Shown piece after piece: positions 1 to 5,391 of a stretch of 10,042 bases of DNA. The stretch covers positions 1 to 10,042 of the forward strand of contig CAZUZD010000231.1 in the NCBI GenBank assembly GCA_964624465.1, given 5' to 3'. The translations under genes were made by a program, and so were the position numbers. Below the pieces are notes generated by a model. That model saw nothing but the letters and a program-made list of their open reading frames with translations, had not been told where the DNA came from and did no database searches. The DNA is from CAZUZD01 sp964624465 (GTDB lineage Bacteria > Planctomycetota > Planctomycetia > Isosphaerales > Isosphaeraceae). Numbering within the stretch: the first letter of the stretch is position 1; each line of letters opens with the position of its first letter.

Positions 1-1272
1 GACTGGCGGCTGGGGCTCGACCGCACCGCGGCCGAGCTGGCCGACGACCTGGACCGCGAGGCCGCCGCCGGTCGGGGGCCGGTGGCGCTGGCGGGCACGG
101 CCCGCGACGGCGGCGAGCGGTTTGCGGTCGTCTGGGCGTCCGAACCGGTGGCCCCGCTGCCGATGACCGGGACGGCCGTGCCCGAGCTGGCGGCGTTCGA
201 CGCGGCCATGCAGGGGTACATGGCCCGCCGGGGGACCCGGGCCGGGACCCTGGCGGTGCTCCGCGACGGCCGGCTGCTGCTGGAGCGCGGGTACGGCTGG
301 CGCGATCGCGCGGGCACGGCGCCGATCGAGCCCGGGGCCCCGTTGCGGCTGGCCAGCGTGAGCAAGCCGTTCACCGCCGCCGCCGTGCGGGCGCTGGCGG
401 CGCGTGGCGAGCTGGACCTCGACGCGGCGGTCGCACCCCGGCTCGACCTGAAGGCCCCGCCGGGCACGACCCCCGACCCGCGCTGGCCGCAGATCACGGC
501 GAGCCACCTGCTCGACCACCGCGGCGGCTGGGATCGCGAGGCGGCCGGCGACCCGATGTTCCGCCCGCGACGGGTCGCCCGCGCCTGGGGAATTCCCGGC
601 CCGGTGACCGCCCGGCAGGTGGTCGACTTCATGGCCGGCGAGCCGCTCCAGTTCGACCCGGGGGCGAAGTCGGTCTACTCGAACCTCGGCTACTGCGTGC
701 TGGGCCGCCTGATCGAGCGGGTGACCGGCGAGCCCTACGAGGCCGCCCTACGGCGGCTGGTGCTGGAGCCGCTGGGCCTGGGCGCCGAGGTGCGGGTCGG
801 CCGCAGCCGGCCGGCCGACCGCGACCCGCGCGAGCCCGAGTACGACGACCCGGAGCGCGCCGCCAGCCCCTGGCAGTCGGACCGCCCCGACGCGGAGGCC
901 GACCTCGTGCCCCTGACCGACGGCGGCTTCGTGCTCGAATCGATGGACGCGCACGGCGGCCTGGTCGCGCCGGCGCGGGCCGTCGCCCGGTTCTTCGACG
1001 CCGTCACGGCGCGGGGCGAGCCGGTCGCCGGCCGGGCCGTCTGGAGCACGTTCTTCGGCAGCCTGCCGGGGACCTTCGCCGTGGCCCACCGCCGCGCCGA
1101 CGGCCTGGTGCTGGTCGCCCTGTTCGCCCACCGAGGCGGGCCTCCGGGGTTCGAGGACGAGGCGATTTTGCCCCTGCTCCAGCGCGCCGCCGACACCAGT
1201 GGCCCGGCCGCCAGGTCCGCCGGGCCCCACCAGGCCGCGCCATCCGCGCCACCCGACCACCGGGGTCGCTGA
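1..1272 (+). CDS. Serine hydrolase of the beta-lactamase/D-Ala-D-Ala carboxypeptidase fold with BTRD1-like repeat (5' end outside window)
   Basis: The frame is open from base 1, so the true start lies upstream; the GTG at 82 is internal. Codons 1-47, counted from base 1, read like one bacterial tandem repeat domain (BTRD1): an L-x-x-T-x-x-E-L-x-x-D-x-D helix, then a G-G-E-R-F-A-V-V-W strand. Such repeats accompany class C beta-lactamase-like hydrolases and polyglycine-hydrolase-type proteins. The catalytic domain follows at about codons 60-400. The nucleophile motif S-V-S-K is at codons 119-122 (Ser at 355-357), and the Y-S-N motif is at 226-228. An A-H-G-G-L motif near 317-321 is typical of esterase/peptidase members. 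The third motif, normally K/H-T-G before S-L-P-G-T, reads F-F-G (codons 351-353), which is odd. The last 25 residues are a Pro/Ala/Arg-rich tail. The substrate cannot be told: peptidase, esterase and beta-lactamase activities all occur in this fold. The fold assignment is firm. Confidence 0.9.
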   Translation, partial: DWRLGLDRTAAELADDLDREAAAGRGPVALAGTARDGGERFAVVWASEPVAPLPMTGTAVPELAAFDAAMQGYMARRGTRAGTLAVLRDGRLLLERGYGWRDRAGTAPIEPGAPLRLASVSKPFTAAAVRALAARGELDLDAAVAPRLDLKAPPGTTPDPRWPQITASHLLDHRGGWDREAAGDPMFRPRRVARAWGIPGPVTARQVVDFMAGEPLQFDPGAKSVYSNLGYCVLGRLIERVTGEPYEAALRRLVLEPLGLGAEVRVGRSRPADRDPREPEYDDPERAASPWQSDRPDAEADLVPLTDGGFVLESMDAHGGLVAPARAVARFFDAVTARGEPVAGRAVWSTFFGSLPGTFAVAHRRADGLVLVALFAHRGGPPGFEDEAILPLLQRAADTSGPAARSAGPHQAAPSAPPDHRGR

Positions 1273-1299
1273 GCGCCCGAACCGCAGGCCTCAGCGACC
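1264..1299 (+). terminator. Hairpin overlapping the stop codon of the serine hydrolase gene
   Basis: A perfect 10-bp inverted repeat, GGTCGCTGAG (1264-1273) and CTCAGCGACC (1290-1299), has a 16-nt loop. The TGA stop (1270-1272) sits inside the left arm. There is no T-tract after it, as is common in GC-rich genomes, so intrinsic termination is inferred from position only. Confidence 0.4.
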
Positions 1300-1311
1300 G
1301 GGGCGAAACGC

Positions 1312-1317
1312 TATGGT
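1312..1317 (+). promoter_or_regulatory. Possible -10 element (TATGGT) upstream of the first SGNH gene
   Basis: TATGGT lies just after the hairpin that ends the preceding gene, about 90 nt before the ATG at 1407, in one of the few TA-containing spots of this stretch. I see no convincing -35. The surrounding GCTAnnnT resembles the elements near 2279 and 5330. This is weak evidence. Confidence 0.2.
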
Positions 1318-1406
1318 GGGTCCGACGGGACCGCGGCGCCCCCGGCCGGCGGATCCCGACGCCCATCGAGCTTGCACCCCCTGAACCCGCAGCCCAAGGC
1401 GCCCTC

Positions 1407-2204
1407 ATGAGCCCGAGCCGCTCGCACCGCGCGCGCTTCCGACCGACCGTCGCCGCCCTCGAGTCGCGCGCCCTGCAGGCCGGCCTGGCCGCGGCCCCCC
1501 CGGCGGGGGTGGCGCCCGCCGGCCTCGTGCGGCTGGCGGCCGACGGCCCGGCCACGACCCGGCCGGTGCCGCAGCTGGTGGCGCCCTACCGCCTGCCGGG
1601 AACGAACCAGCTCCAGGTCGTTGACTACGTCGGCCTGTCCGACCTGCTCGCGAACCGGGCCGTGGTCGCGCGGGCGCCGGTGGTGTTCCTGGGCGACTCG
1701 CTCACCGCCTTCTGGGCGTACGACGGCCAGGCCGCCTGGGGGGCGCACTTCAACCGGTTCCGCGCCGCCAACCTGGGCATCGGCAGCGACCTGGTGCAGA
1801 ACGTGCTCTGGCGCGTCGAGCGGGGCGCGGTGGCGTCGCAACCGCGGGTGGCCGTGCTGATGGCCGGCGTCAACAACCTGCTCTACACCCGCGACACGCC
1901 GGCCGACACCGTCAGCGGCATCCGGGCCGTGGTGGCGGCCATCCAGCGGCAGTCGCCGCGCACCCGGGTGCTGGTGCTGGGCGTGCTGCCGACGGCCCAC
2001 GCCGGCATCGAGTCCGAGATCGTCGAGACCAACGCCCGGCTGGCCCAGGCGGCCGGCGCCGGCCGCTACACGTTCCTGAACCTGGGAGCCCGCCTGAGCA
2101 GCACACCGGCCCGCGCGTTCACCGACGGCCTGCACCTGTCCACCGCGTCGTACCACCAGCTCGCCCCGGTCATCGCCCAGAGCATCCGCCGCCTGCTGGG
2201 CTGA
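1407..2204 (+). CDS. SGNH/GDSL-family hydrolase with degenerate LEPR-XLL-type N-terminus (first paralogue)
   Basis: This 265-residue protein has all four SGNH blocks. Block I is F-L-G-D-S-L-T (nucleophile Ser98), block II is N-L-G-I-G (Gly124), block III is G-V-N-N (oxyanion-hole Asn at 156/157), and block V is D-G-L-H-L-S (Asp240, His243). Together they give a complete Ser-His-Asp set for ester or acyl hydrolysis, as in carbohydrate acetylesterases, lysophospholipases and platelet-activating-factor acetylhydrolase-like enzymes. Residues 1-17 are Arg-rich, followed by L-E-S-R-A-L-Q (18-24), a degenerate form of the planctomycete LEPR-XLL motif. There is no classical hydrophobic signal peptide. 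Residues 27-90 form a low-complexity Ala/Pro-rich lead. The ATG has a weak AAGG 7 nt upstream. A close paralogue follows 141 bp downstream on the same strand. The family is certain; the substrate and cell location are not known from sequence. Confidence 0.92.
   Translation: MSPSRSHRARFRPTVAALESRALQAGLAAAPPAGVAPAGLVRLAADGPATTRPVPQLVAPYRLPGTNQLQVVDYVGLSDLLANRAVVARAPVVFLGDSLTAFWAYDGQAAWGAHFNRFRAANLGIGSDLVQNVLWRVERGAVASQPRVAVLMAGVNNLLYTRDTPADTVSGIRAVVAAIQRQSPRTRVLVLGVLPTAHAGIESEIVETNARLAQAAGAGRYTFLNLGARLSSTPARAFTDGLHLSTASYHQLAPVIAQSIRRLLG
1458..1478 (+). other. Degenerate LEPR-XLL-like N-terminal motif (L-E-S-R-A-L-Q)
   Basis: Residues 18-24 of the first SGNH hydrolase match L-E-x-R-x-L, but the last Leu of the motif is Gln. 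LEPR-XLL is an N-terminal motif known mostly from large repetitive planctomycete surface proteins, and its exact function is not established. The same position in the neighbouring paralogue holds a better match. Confidence 0.5.
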
Positions 2205-2205
2205 G

Positions 2206-2227
2206 CCGCAGCGTGGCCACGCAGCGG
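2206..2227. terminator. 22-nt near-perfect dyad just after the first SGNH gene
   Basis: The dyad is centred between 2216 and 2217. Ten of eleven base pairs match, including a perfect 12-bp palindrome GCGTGGCCACGC (2211-2222). It starts 2 nt after the TGA at 2202-2204. The position favours a transcript-end hairpin, but a perfect palindrome with no spacer could also be a dimeric protein-binding site for the next gene. Confidence 0.35.
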
Positions 2228-2276
2228 AGCCGGCGGGCCACGGGCGGGCCCTGGCGGCGGGGTCGGCCCGGGGGTG

Positions 2277-2285
2277 TGCTAGACT
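2277..2285 (+). promoter_or_regulatory. Extended -10-like element TGCTAGACT upstream of the second SGNH gene
   Basis: TG-C-TAGACT has the form of an extended -10 (TGn plus a hexamer with 4 of 6 matches to TATAAT). It sits about 60 nt before the GTG start at 2346. No -35 is evident. The core GCTAGACT is nearly repeated as GCTAGAAT upstream of the HhH gene on the other strand. Confidence 0.35.
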
Positions 2286-2345
2286 TCGCCGGCGGGCGGC
2301 GTGCCGTCCGCGAGGATCCCGCATCCGACCGACCGAGATGACACC

Positions 2346-3164
2346 GTGACGCATCATCCCTCGCGCCGACGCGCGCTCGTGCCCGCCGTCGTCGGCCTCG
2401 AGGGCCGGACCCTGCTGTCCGGCCTGCCCCCGCGCGCGGCCCTGCGCCGCCCGCCCGCCGCGATCGTGGGCCGGCCCCTGGAGACCGCCGCGGTCTGGGA
2501 CCCGGACTCCCAGGCGCTGAAGTGGGTGCCCTACGAGCCGCTGGCGGCCTCCCTGCGGGATGACGCCGCCGCGGCCCGGCCCCGGGTCGTGTTCCTGGGC
2601 GACTCGATCACCGCCTTCTGGAGCCTCGCCGGCGCCACCCCCTGGTCCGACCGGATCGCCCGGTTCCGGCCGGCCAACCTCGGCATCGCCGGCGACGACG
2701 CCCTCGGCCTGCTCTGGCGGATCGAGCAGGGCGCCCTCGACCCCCGGCCGGGGGTCGCCGTGATCCAGGTCGGCATCAACGACCTCCGGTCCAACCAGGT
2801 CGAGGCCCCCGAGGTCGCCGACCGGATCCGCGCCAGCGTCGCCGCCGTCCGCGAGCGGTCGCCGGGCACCCAGGTGCTGGTGCTCGGCCTGACCCCGACC
2901 GGCGACGCCGCCACCAACGCCGCGGTCGACGACGTCAACGACCGGCTGGCCAGCACGGCCAGGGCCCGGGGCTACACCTTCCTGAACATCGGCGCCCGCC
3001 TGGCCCGGCCCGACGGCTCGGCCCGACCCGGCATGCTCAGCGACACCGTGCACCTCAGCCCCGCCGCCTACGCCCGCATCGCCCCGGTCCTGAGCCTCTC
3101 GCTGCGACGCCTGCTCAACGACGCCGCCACCATCGCCCGCGCGGCGGCGGCCGCCTCGGCCTGA
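2346..3164 (+). CDS. SGNH/GDSL-family hydrolase with LEPR-XLL-type N-terminus (second paralogue)
   Basis: With the GTG at 2346 as start, the protein has 272 residues. I prefer this over a GTG at 2301 because it puts L-E at residues 18-19, exactly as in the preceding paralogue, and the extra 15 residues look non-coding. Catalytic blocks are F-L-G-D-S-I-T (Ser87), N-L-G-I-A-G (Gly113), G-I-N-D (Asn145) and D-T-V-H-L-S (Asp233, His236). The G-x-N-D form is the canonical block III, so this copy is closer to the family norm than its neighbour. L-E-G-R-T-L-L-S (18-25) is a good LEPR-XLL match. Similarity to the first copy runs from the nucleophile to the final R-R-L-L, with shared stretches such as V-L-V-L-G and Y-T-F-L-N, so this is a tandem duplication. 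An Ala-rich tail of about 15 residues is unique to this copy. The substrate is unknown. Confidence 0.92.
   Translation: MTHHPSRRRALVPAVVGLEGRTLLSGLPPRAALRRPPAAIVGRPLETAAVWDPDSQALKWVPYEPLAASLRDDAAAARPRVVFLGDSITAFWSLAGATPWSDRIARFRPANLGIAGDDALGLLWRIEQGALDPRPGVAVIQVGINDLRSNQVEAPEVADRIRASVAAVRERSPGTQVLVLGLTPTGDAATNAAVDDVNDRLASTARARGYTFLNIGARLARPDGSARPGMLSDTVHLSPAAYARIAPVLSLSLRRLLNDAATIARAAAAASA
2397..2417 (+). other. LEPR-XLL-like N-terminal motif (L-E-G-R-T-L-L)
   Basis: Residues 18-24 of the second SGNH hydrolase match L-E-x-R-x-L-L, followed by Ser-Gly, after a basic lead with R-R-R. This fits the planctomycete LEPR-XLL signature, here with Gly for Pro. It is usually seen on very large surface proteins, not on enzymes of about 270 residues. 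Confidence 0.6.
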
Positions 3165-3195
3165 GCCGCCTGGCCCGGCGGCCACGGACCGAACG

Positions 3196-3237
3196 ACCGC
3201 GGCGGCGGAGATCCGATGGGGTCCCCGCCGCCGCGGT
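3196..3237. terminator. Bidirectional terminator-like hairpin between convergent genes
   Basis: ACCGCGGCGGCGG (3196-3208) and its exact reverse complement (3225-3237) form a 13-bp perfect, all but one G/C, stem with a 16-nt loop. It lies between the end of the second SGNH gene (3164) and the end of the minus-strand HhH gene (3278), where one hairpin can serve both. There is no T-tract on either side. Confidence 0.55.
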
Positions 3238-3277
3238 GTCGTCTGTCCAGGAGGCCGTCACGTCGCCGCCGATCCGG

Positions 3278-5224
3278 TCACTTCACGCGGATGAAGTCCT
3301 TGATCTTGGCGAACGTCTTCTCCTTGATGCCCTTGACCGTCATCACGTCCTCGATGGTCGCGAACGGCCGGCCGTCGATGATCGCCTGGGCCCGCACCGG
3401 GCCAATGCCGAGCAGGGTCTCCAGCTCCTCGCCGGTGGCCGTGTTCAGGTTGATCTTCTGGCCGAACTCGGCGCGGATCGGGCCCAGGTCGTCCTCGACC
3501 TCGACCGGCTTGCGCGTGGGCTCACCCCGGGGCGCCCGGGCGGCCGGCCCGAAGCTGACGCGGTCCTTGAGGGCGGCCACCTTCACCTCGCCCAGGCCCT
3601 TGACCTGCTGCAGGTCCTCCACGGTCTTGTACGGGCGGCCCGCGATGATCGACTCGGCGATCGCCGGGCCCACGCCGGGCAGCGTCTGCAACGTCTCGGC
3701 GTCGGCGGCGTTCACGTTCACGACGATCGCCAGGTCGTCCGAGGCCGGGGCGGTCGTCGGGGTCGGGGCCGGGGCGGTGGTCGGAGCGGCCGCCGGGCGG
3801 CCGAACGCGACGCGGCCCTTGAGCGCGGCCACCTTCGCCTCACCCAGGCCCTTCACCTGCTGCAGATCCTCGAGGGCCTTGTAGGGGCGGCCCGCGATGA
3901 TCGACTCGGCGATCGCGGGGCCGACACCCGGCAGCGTCTGCAACGCCTCGGCGTCGGCCGTGTTCACGTTCACGACGACGGCCAGATCGTCGGAGGCCGG
4001 GGCCGTCGACGGGGTCGAGGCCGGGGCCGGGCGGCTGAAACTGACGCGGTCCTTGAGCCCGGCGACCTTCGCCGCGCCGAGGCCCTTGACCTGCTGGAGG
4101 TCGTCGAGCGACTGGTACGGCCGGCCGGCGATGATCGACTCGGCGATGGCCGGGCCCACGCCGGGCAGCGTCTGGAGCGCCTCGGCATCGGCCGTGTTCA
4201 CGTTCACGACGACGGCCAGGTCGGTGTCGGCGGGCGCGGTGGCGGGCTTGGGGGTGGCGGGGCGGTCGACGGTGGCCGGACGGCCGAAGCTGATCCGAGG
4301 CCGGAGCGCCTCGACGCGGGCATCGCCCAGGCCCTTGACCTGCTTGAGGGCCTCGGCGTCGCGGTACGGGCGGCCCGCGATGATCGACTCGGCGATGGCC
4401 GGGCCCACGCCCGGCAGCGTCTGCAACGTCTCGGCGTCGGCGGAGTTCACGTTCACGACCGACCCGGCGGCCGCGGGGGCCTTGGGTTCGGCCGGGGTGC
4501 GGGGCGTGCGGGTGGCGGCGCCGGCGGGAGTGGCGGCGGTGCTGGCGCCGACGGTGACCAGCGGGCGGAGGGCGTCGATGCGGGCGGGGCCGAGGCCCTT
4601 GACCTTCTCCAGCTCCTCGACCGTGGCGTAGGGCCGGCCGGCGATGATTGCCCGCGCGGTGGCCGGGCCGATCCGGGGCAGGGTCTGCAGGGTCTCGGCG
4701 TCGGCGGTGTTCAGGTTGATCGGGGCGCCGCCGGGCGCGGCCGTGGCGGCCGCCGGGGCCTTCGCCTTGGCGGTGGTCTTCGCCTTCGCCTTGGCCTCGT
4801 CGGCCGGCACGGTGGTCTTCTTGGCCTTGGCGGTGGTGCCCGCCTTGGGCGTGTCGGCGGCCGGGGCGGGGGTGGCGGCCTTCCTGGTGGTGGTGCCGGC
4901 GCGGCCAGTGGTGACGTCGGCGCGGAGGCTCTCGATCAGGCGCTCGGAGAGGCCGGCGCGGCTCAGGTCATCGACGCTCGTGTACGGCCGGCCGGCGATG
5001 ATCTTCTCGGCCGTGGCCGGGCCGACGCCCGTCAGCTCCTGGAGCGCCTCGGAGCTGGCCGTGTTCAGGTTCACCTTGGCCGTGGACCTCGTCGCCTTGG
5101 CCTTCGCCTTGGCCTCATCCTTGGGGATGGCCTGCGCGGCGGCGGGGGTGGGCGCCAGCGCCAGCGGCACGCTCAGCAGGGCGGCGGCCAGCGCGGCCAG
5201 CCGGATCGGCGCGAACCTGGGCAT
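3278..5224 (-). CDS. Exported protein with seven tandem ComEA-like helix-hairpin-helix domains
   Basis: The protein has 648 residues from the ATG at 5224, chosen for its AAGGAG ribosome site 9 nt upstream and the signal peptide that follows. Residues 1-32 form a Sec signal peptide (basic start, Leu/Ala core, A-Q-A cleavage after 32). Seven ComEA-type domains follow at about 50-107, 168-226, 256-314, 339-397, 417-475, 501-559 and 590-648. Each reads x-N-x-N-x-A-x-x-x-x-L-x-x-L-x-x-[IV]-G-P, then I-I-x-G-R-P-[YF], then a second hairpin V-K-G-L-G. The second hairpin is degenerate in domains 1 (G-L-S) and 7 (G-I-K). ComEA binds double-stranded DNA in the periplasm or at the surface during uptake, and such domains contact the DNA backbone without sequence specificity. 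Linkers are Pro/Ala/Thr-rich; residues 33-49 and 108-167 are Lys-rich. I infer a multivalent extracytoplasmic DNA binder. No comEC or pilus gene is nearby, so a role in competence is not shown. Confidence 0.93.
   Translation of the reverse strand: MPRFAPIRLAALAAALLSVPLALAPTPAAAQAIPKDEAKAKAKATRSTAKVNLNTASSEALQELTGVGPATAEKIIAGRPYTSVDDLSRAGLSERLIESLRADVTTGRAGTTTRKAATPAPAADTPKAGTTAKAKKTTVPADEAKAKAKTTAKAKAPAAATAAPGGAPINLNTADAETLQTLPRIGPATARAIIAGRPYATVEELEKVKGLGPARIDALRPLVTVGASTAATPAGAATRTPRTPAEPKAPAAAGSVVNVNSADAETLQTLPGVGPAIAESIIAGRPYRDAEALKQVKGLGDARVEALRPRISFGRPATVDRPATPKPATAPADTDLAVVVNVNTADAEALQTLPGVGPAIAESIIAGRPYQSLDDLQQVKGLGAAKVAGLKDRVSFSRPAPASTPSTAPASDDLAVVVNVNTADAEALQTLPGVGPAIAESIIAGRPYKALEDLQQVKGLGEAKVAALKGRVAFGRPAAAPTTAPAPTPTTAPASDDLAIVVNVNAADAETLQTLPGVGPAIAESIIAGRPYKTVEDLQQVKGLGEVKVAALKDRVSFGPAARAPRGEPTRKPVEVEDDLGPIRAEFGQKINLNTATGEELETLLGIGPVRAQAIIDGRPFATIEDVMTVKGIKEKTFAKIKDFIRVK
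3281..5077 (-). repeat. Seven in-frame copies of a ComEA/HhH domain repeat, about 177 bp each
   Basis: The copies, in coding order, lie at about 4904-5077, 4547-4723, 4283-4459, 4034-4210, 3800-3976, 3548-3724 and 3281-3457. Copies 3 to 6 are nearly identical over the first half (A-E-x-L-Q-T-L-P-G-V-G-P-A-I-A-E-S-I-I-A) and also share the linker pattern T-A-P-A-x-x-D-L-A-[VI]-V. This points to recent duplication of a domain-plus-linker unit with starts 83, 78 and 84 codons apart. Copies 1, 2 and 7 are more diverged and look older. Confidence 0.9.
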
Positions 5225-5233
5225 CGGTCGGGG

Positions 5234-5239
5234 CTCCTT
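5234..5239 (-). promoter_or_regulatory. Shine-Dalgarno AAGGAG for the HhH gene
   Basis: AAGGAG on the minus strand, 9 nt before the ATG at 5224-5222, decides the start against the in-frame upstream start at 5305. That upstream start would put 27 non-hydrophobic residues before the signal peptide. Confidence 0.8.
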
Positions 5240-5329
5240 CGAGGGTGCGAATCCGGGGCGGTGGGCTGCGGCGCCGGCCACCTGGAGGTCAATCGCAGGT
5301 CGCAATTGTCAAAATTCTGATCCGGATGG

Positions 5330-5335
5330 ATTCTA
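5330..5335 (-). promoter_or_regulatory. Possible -10 (TAGAAT) for the HhH gene
   Basis: TAGAAT (5 of 6 matches to TATAAT) lies on the minus strand directly after the terminator hairpin of the upstream acylase gene and about 105 nt before the HhH start codon. It sits next to the most A/T-rich patch of the window (about 5301-5335). A TTGACA (minus strand, 5312-5307) lies downstream of it and has no matching -10 at normal spacing, so I do not use it as a -35. Confidence 0.35.
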
Positions 5336-5336
5336 G

Positions 5337-5370
5337 CGCAGTCCCGGGCCCGGTGAAGCCCGGGACTGCG
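5337..5370 (-). terminator. Strong hairpin after the acylase gene
   Basis: CGCAGTCCCGGGC (5337-5349) and its exact reverse complement (5358-5370) form a 13-bp perfect stem with an 8-nt loop. It starts 22 nt past the stop codon of the minus-strand acylase gene (5392). It separates that gene from the HhH gene on the same strand, so the two are probably independent units. Confidence 0.6.
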
Positions 5371-5391
5371 GAATCGGCCGTGACCGCCGCG

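Noticed and set aside
1311..3185. Long minus-strand open frame (624 codons) covering both SGNH genes
   Set aside because: Gly/Arg/Ala-rich antisense shadow of two genes with clear catalytic blocks; no recognisable domain.
3281..5077. CRISPR-like or satellite repeat reading of the 177-bp repeats
   Set aside because: The repeats keep frame, encode HhH domains, vary at the codon level and have coding linkers of differing length, so they are protein domain duplications.
5307..5312. TTGACA on the minus strand as the -35 of the HhH gene
   Set aside because: A perfect hexamer, but the sequence 16-18 nt downstream (GACCTC/ACCTCC) is nothing like a -10. The TAGAAT lies on the wrong side of it.
3236..5320. 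Long plus-strand open frame (694 codons) across the HhH gene
   Set aside because: It is antisense to the seven-domain HhH gene. It is Gly/Arg-rich with repeats that simply mirror the HhH copies, has no domain, and is explained by the GC-rich codon third positions.
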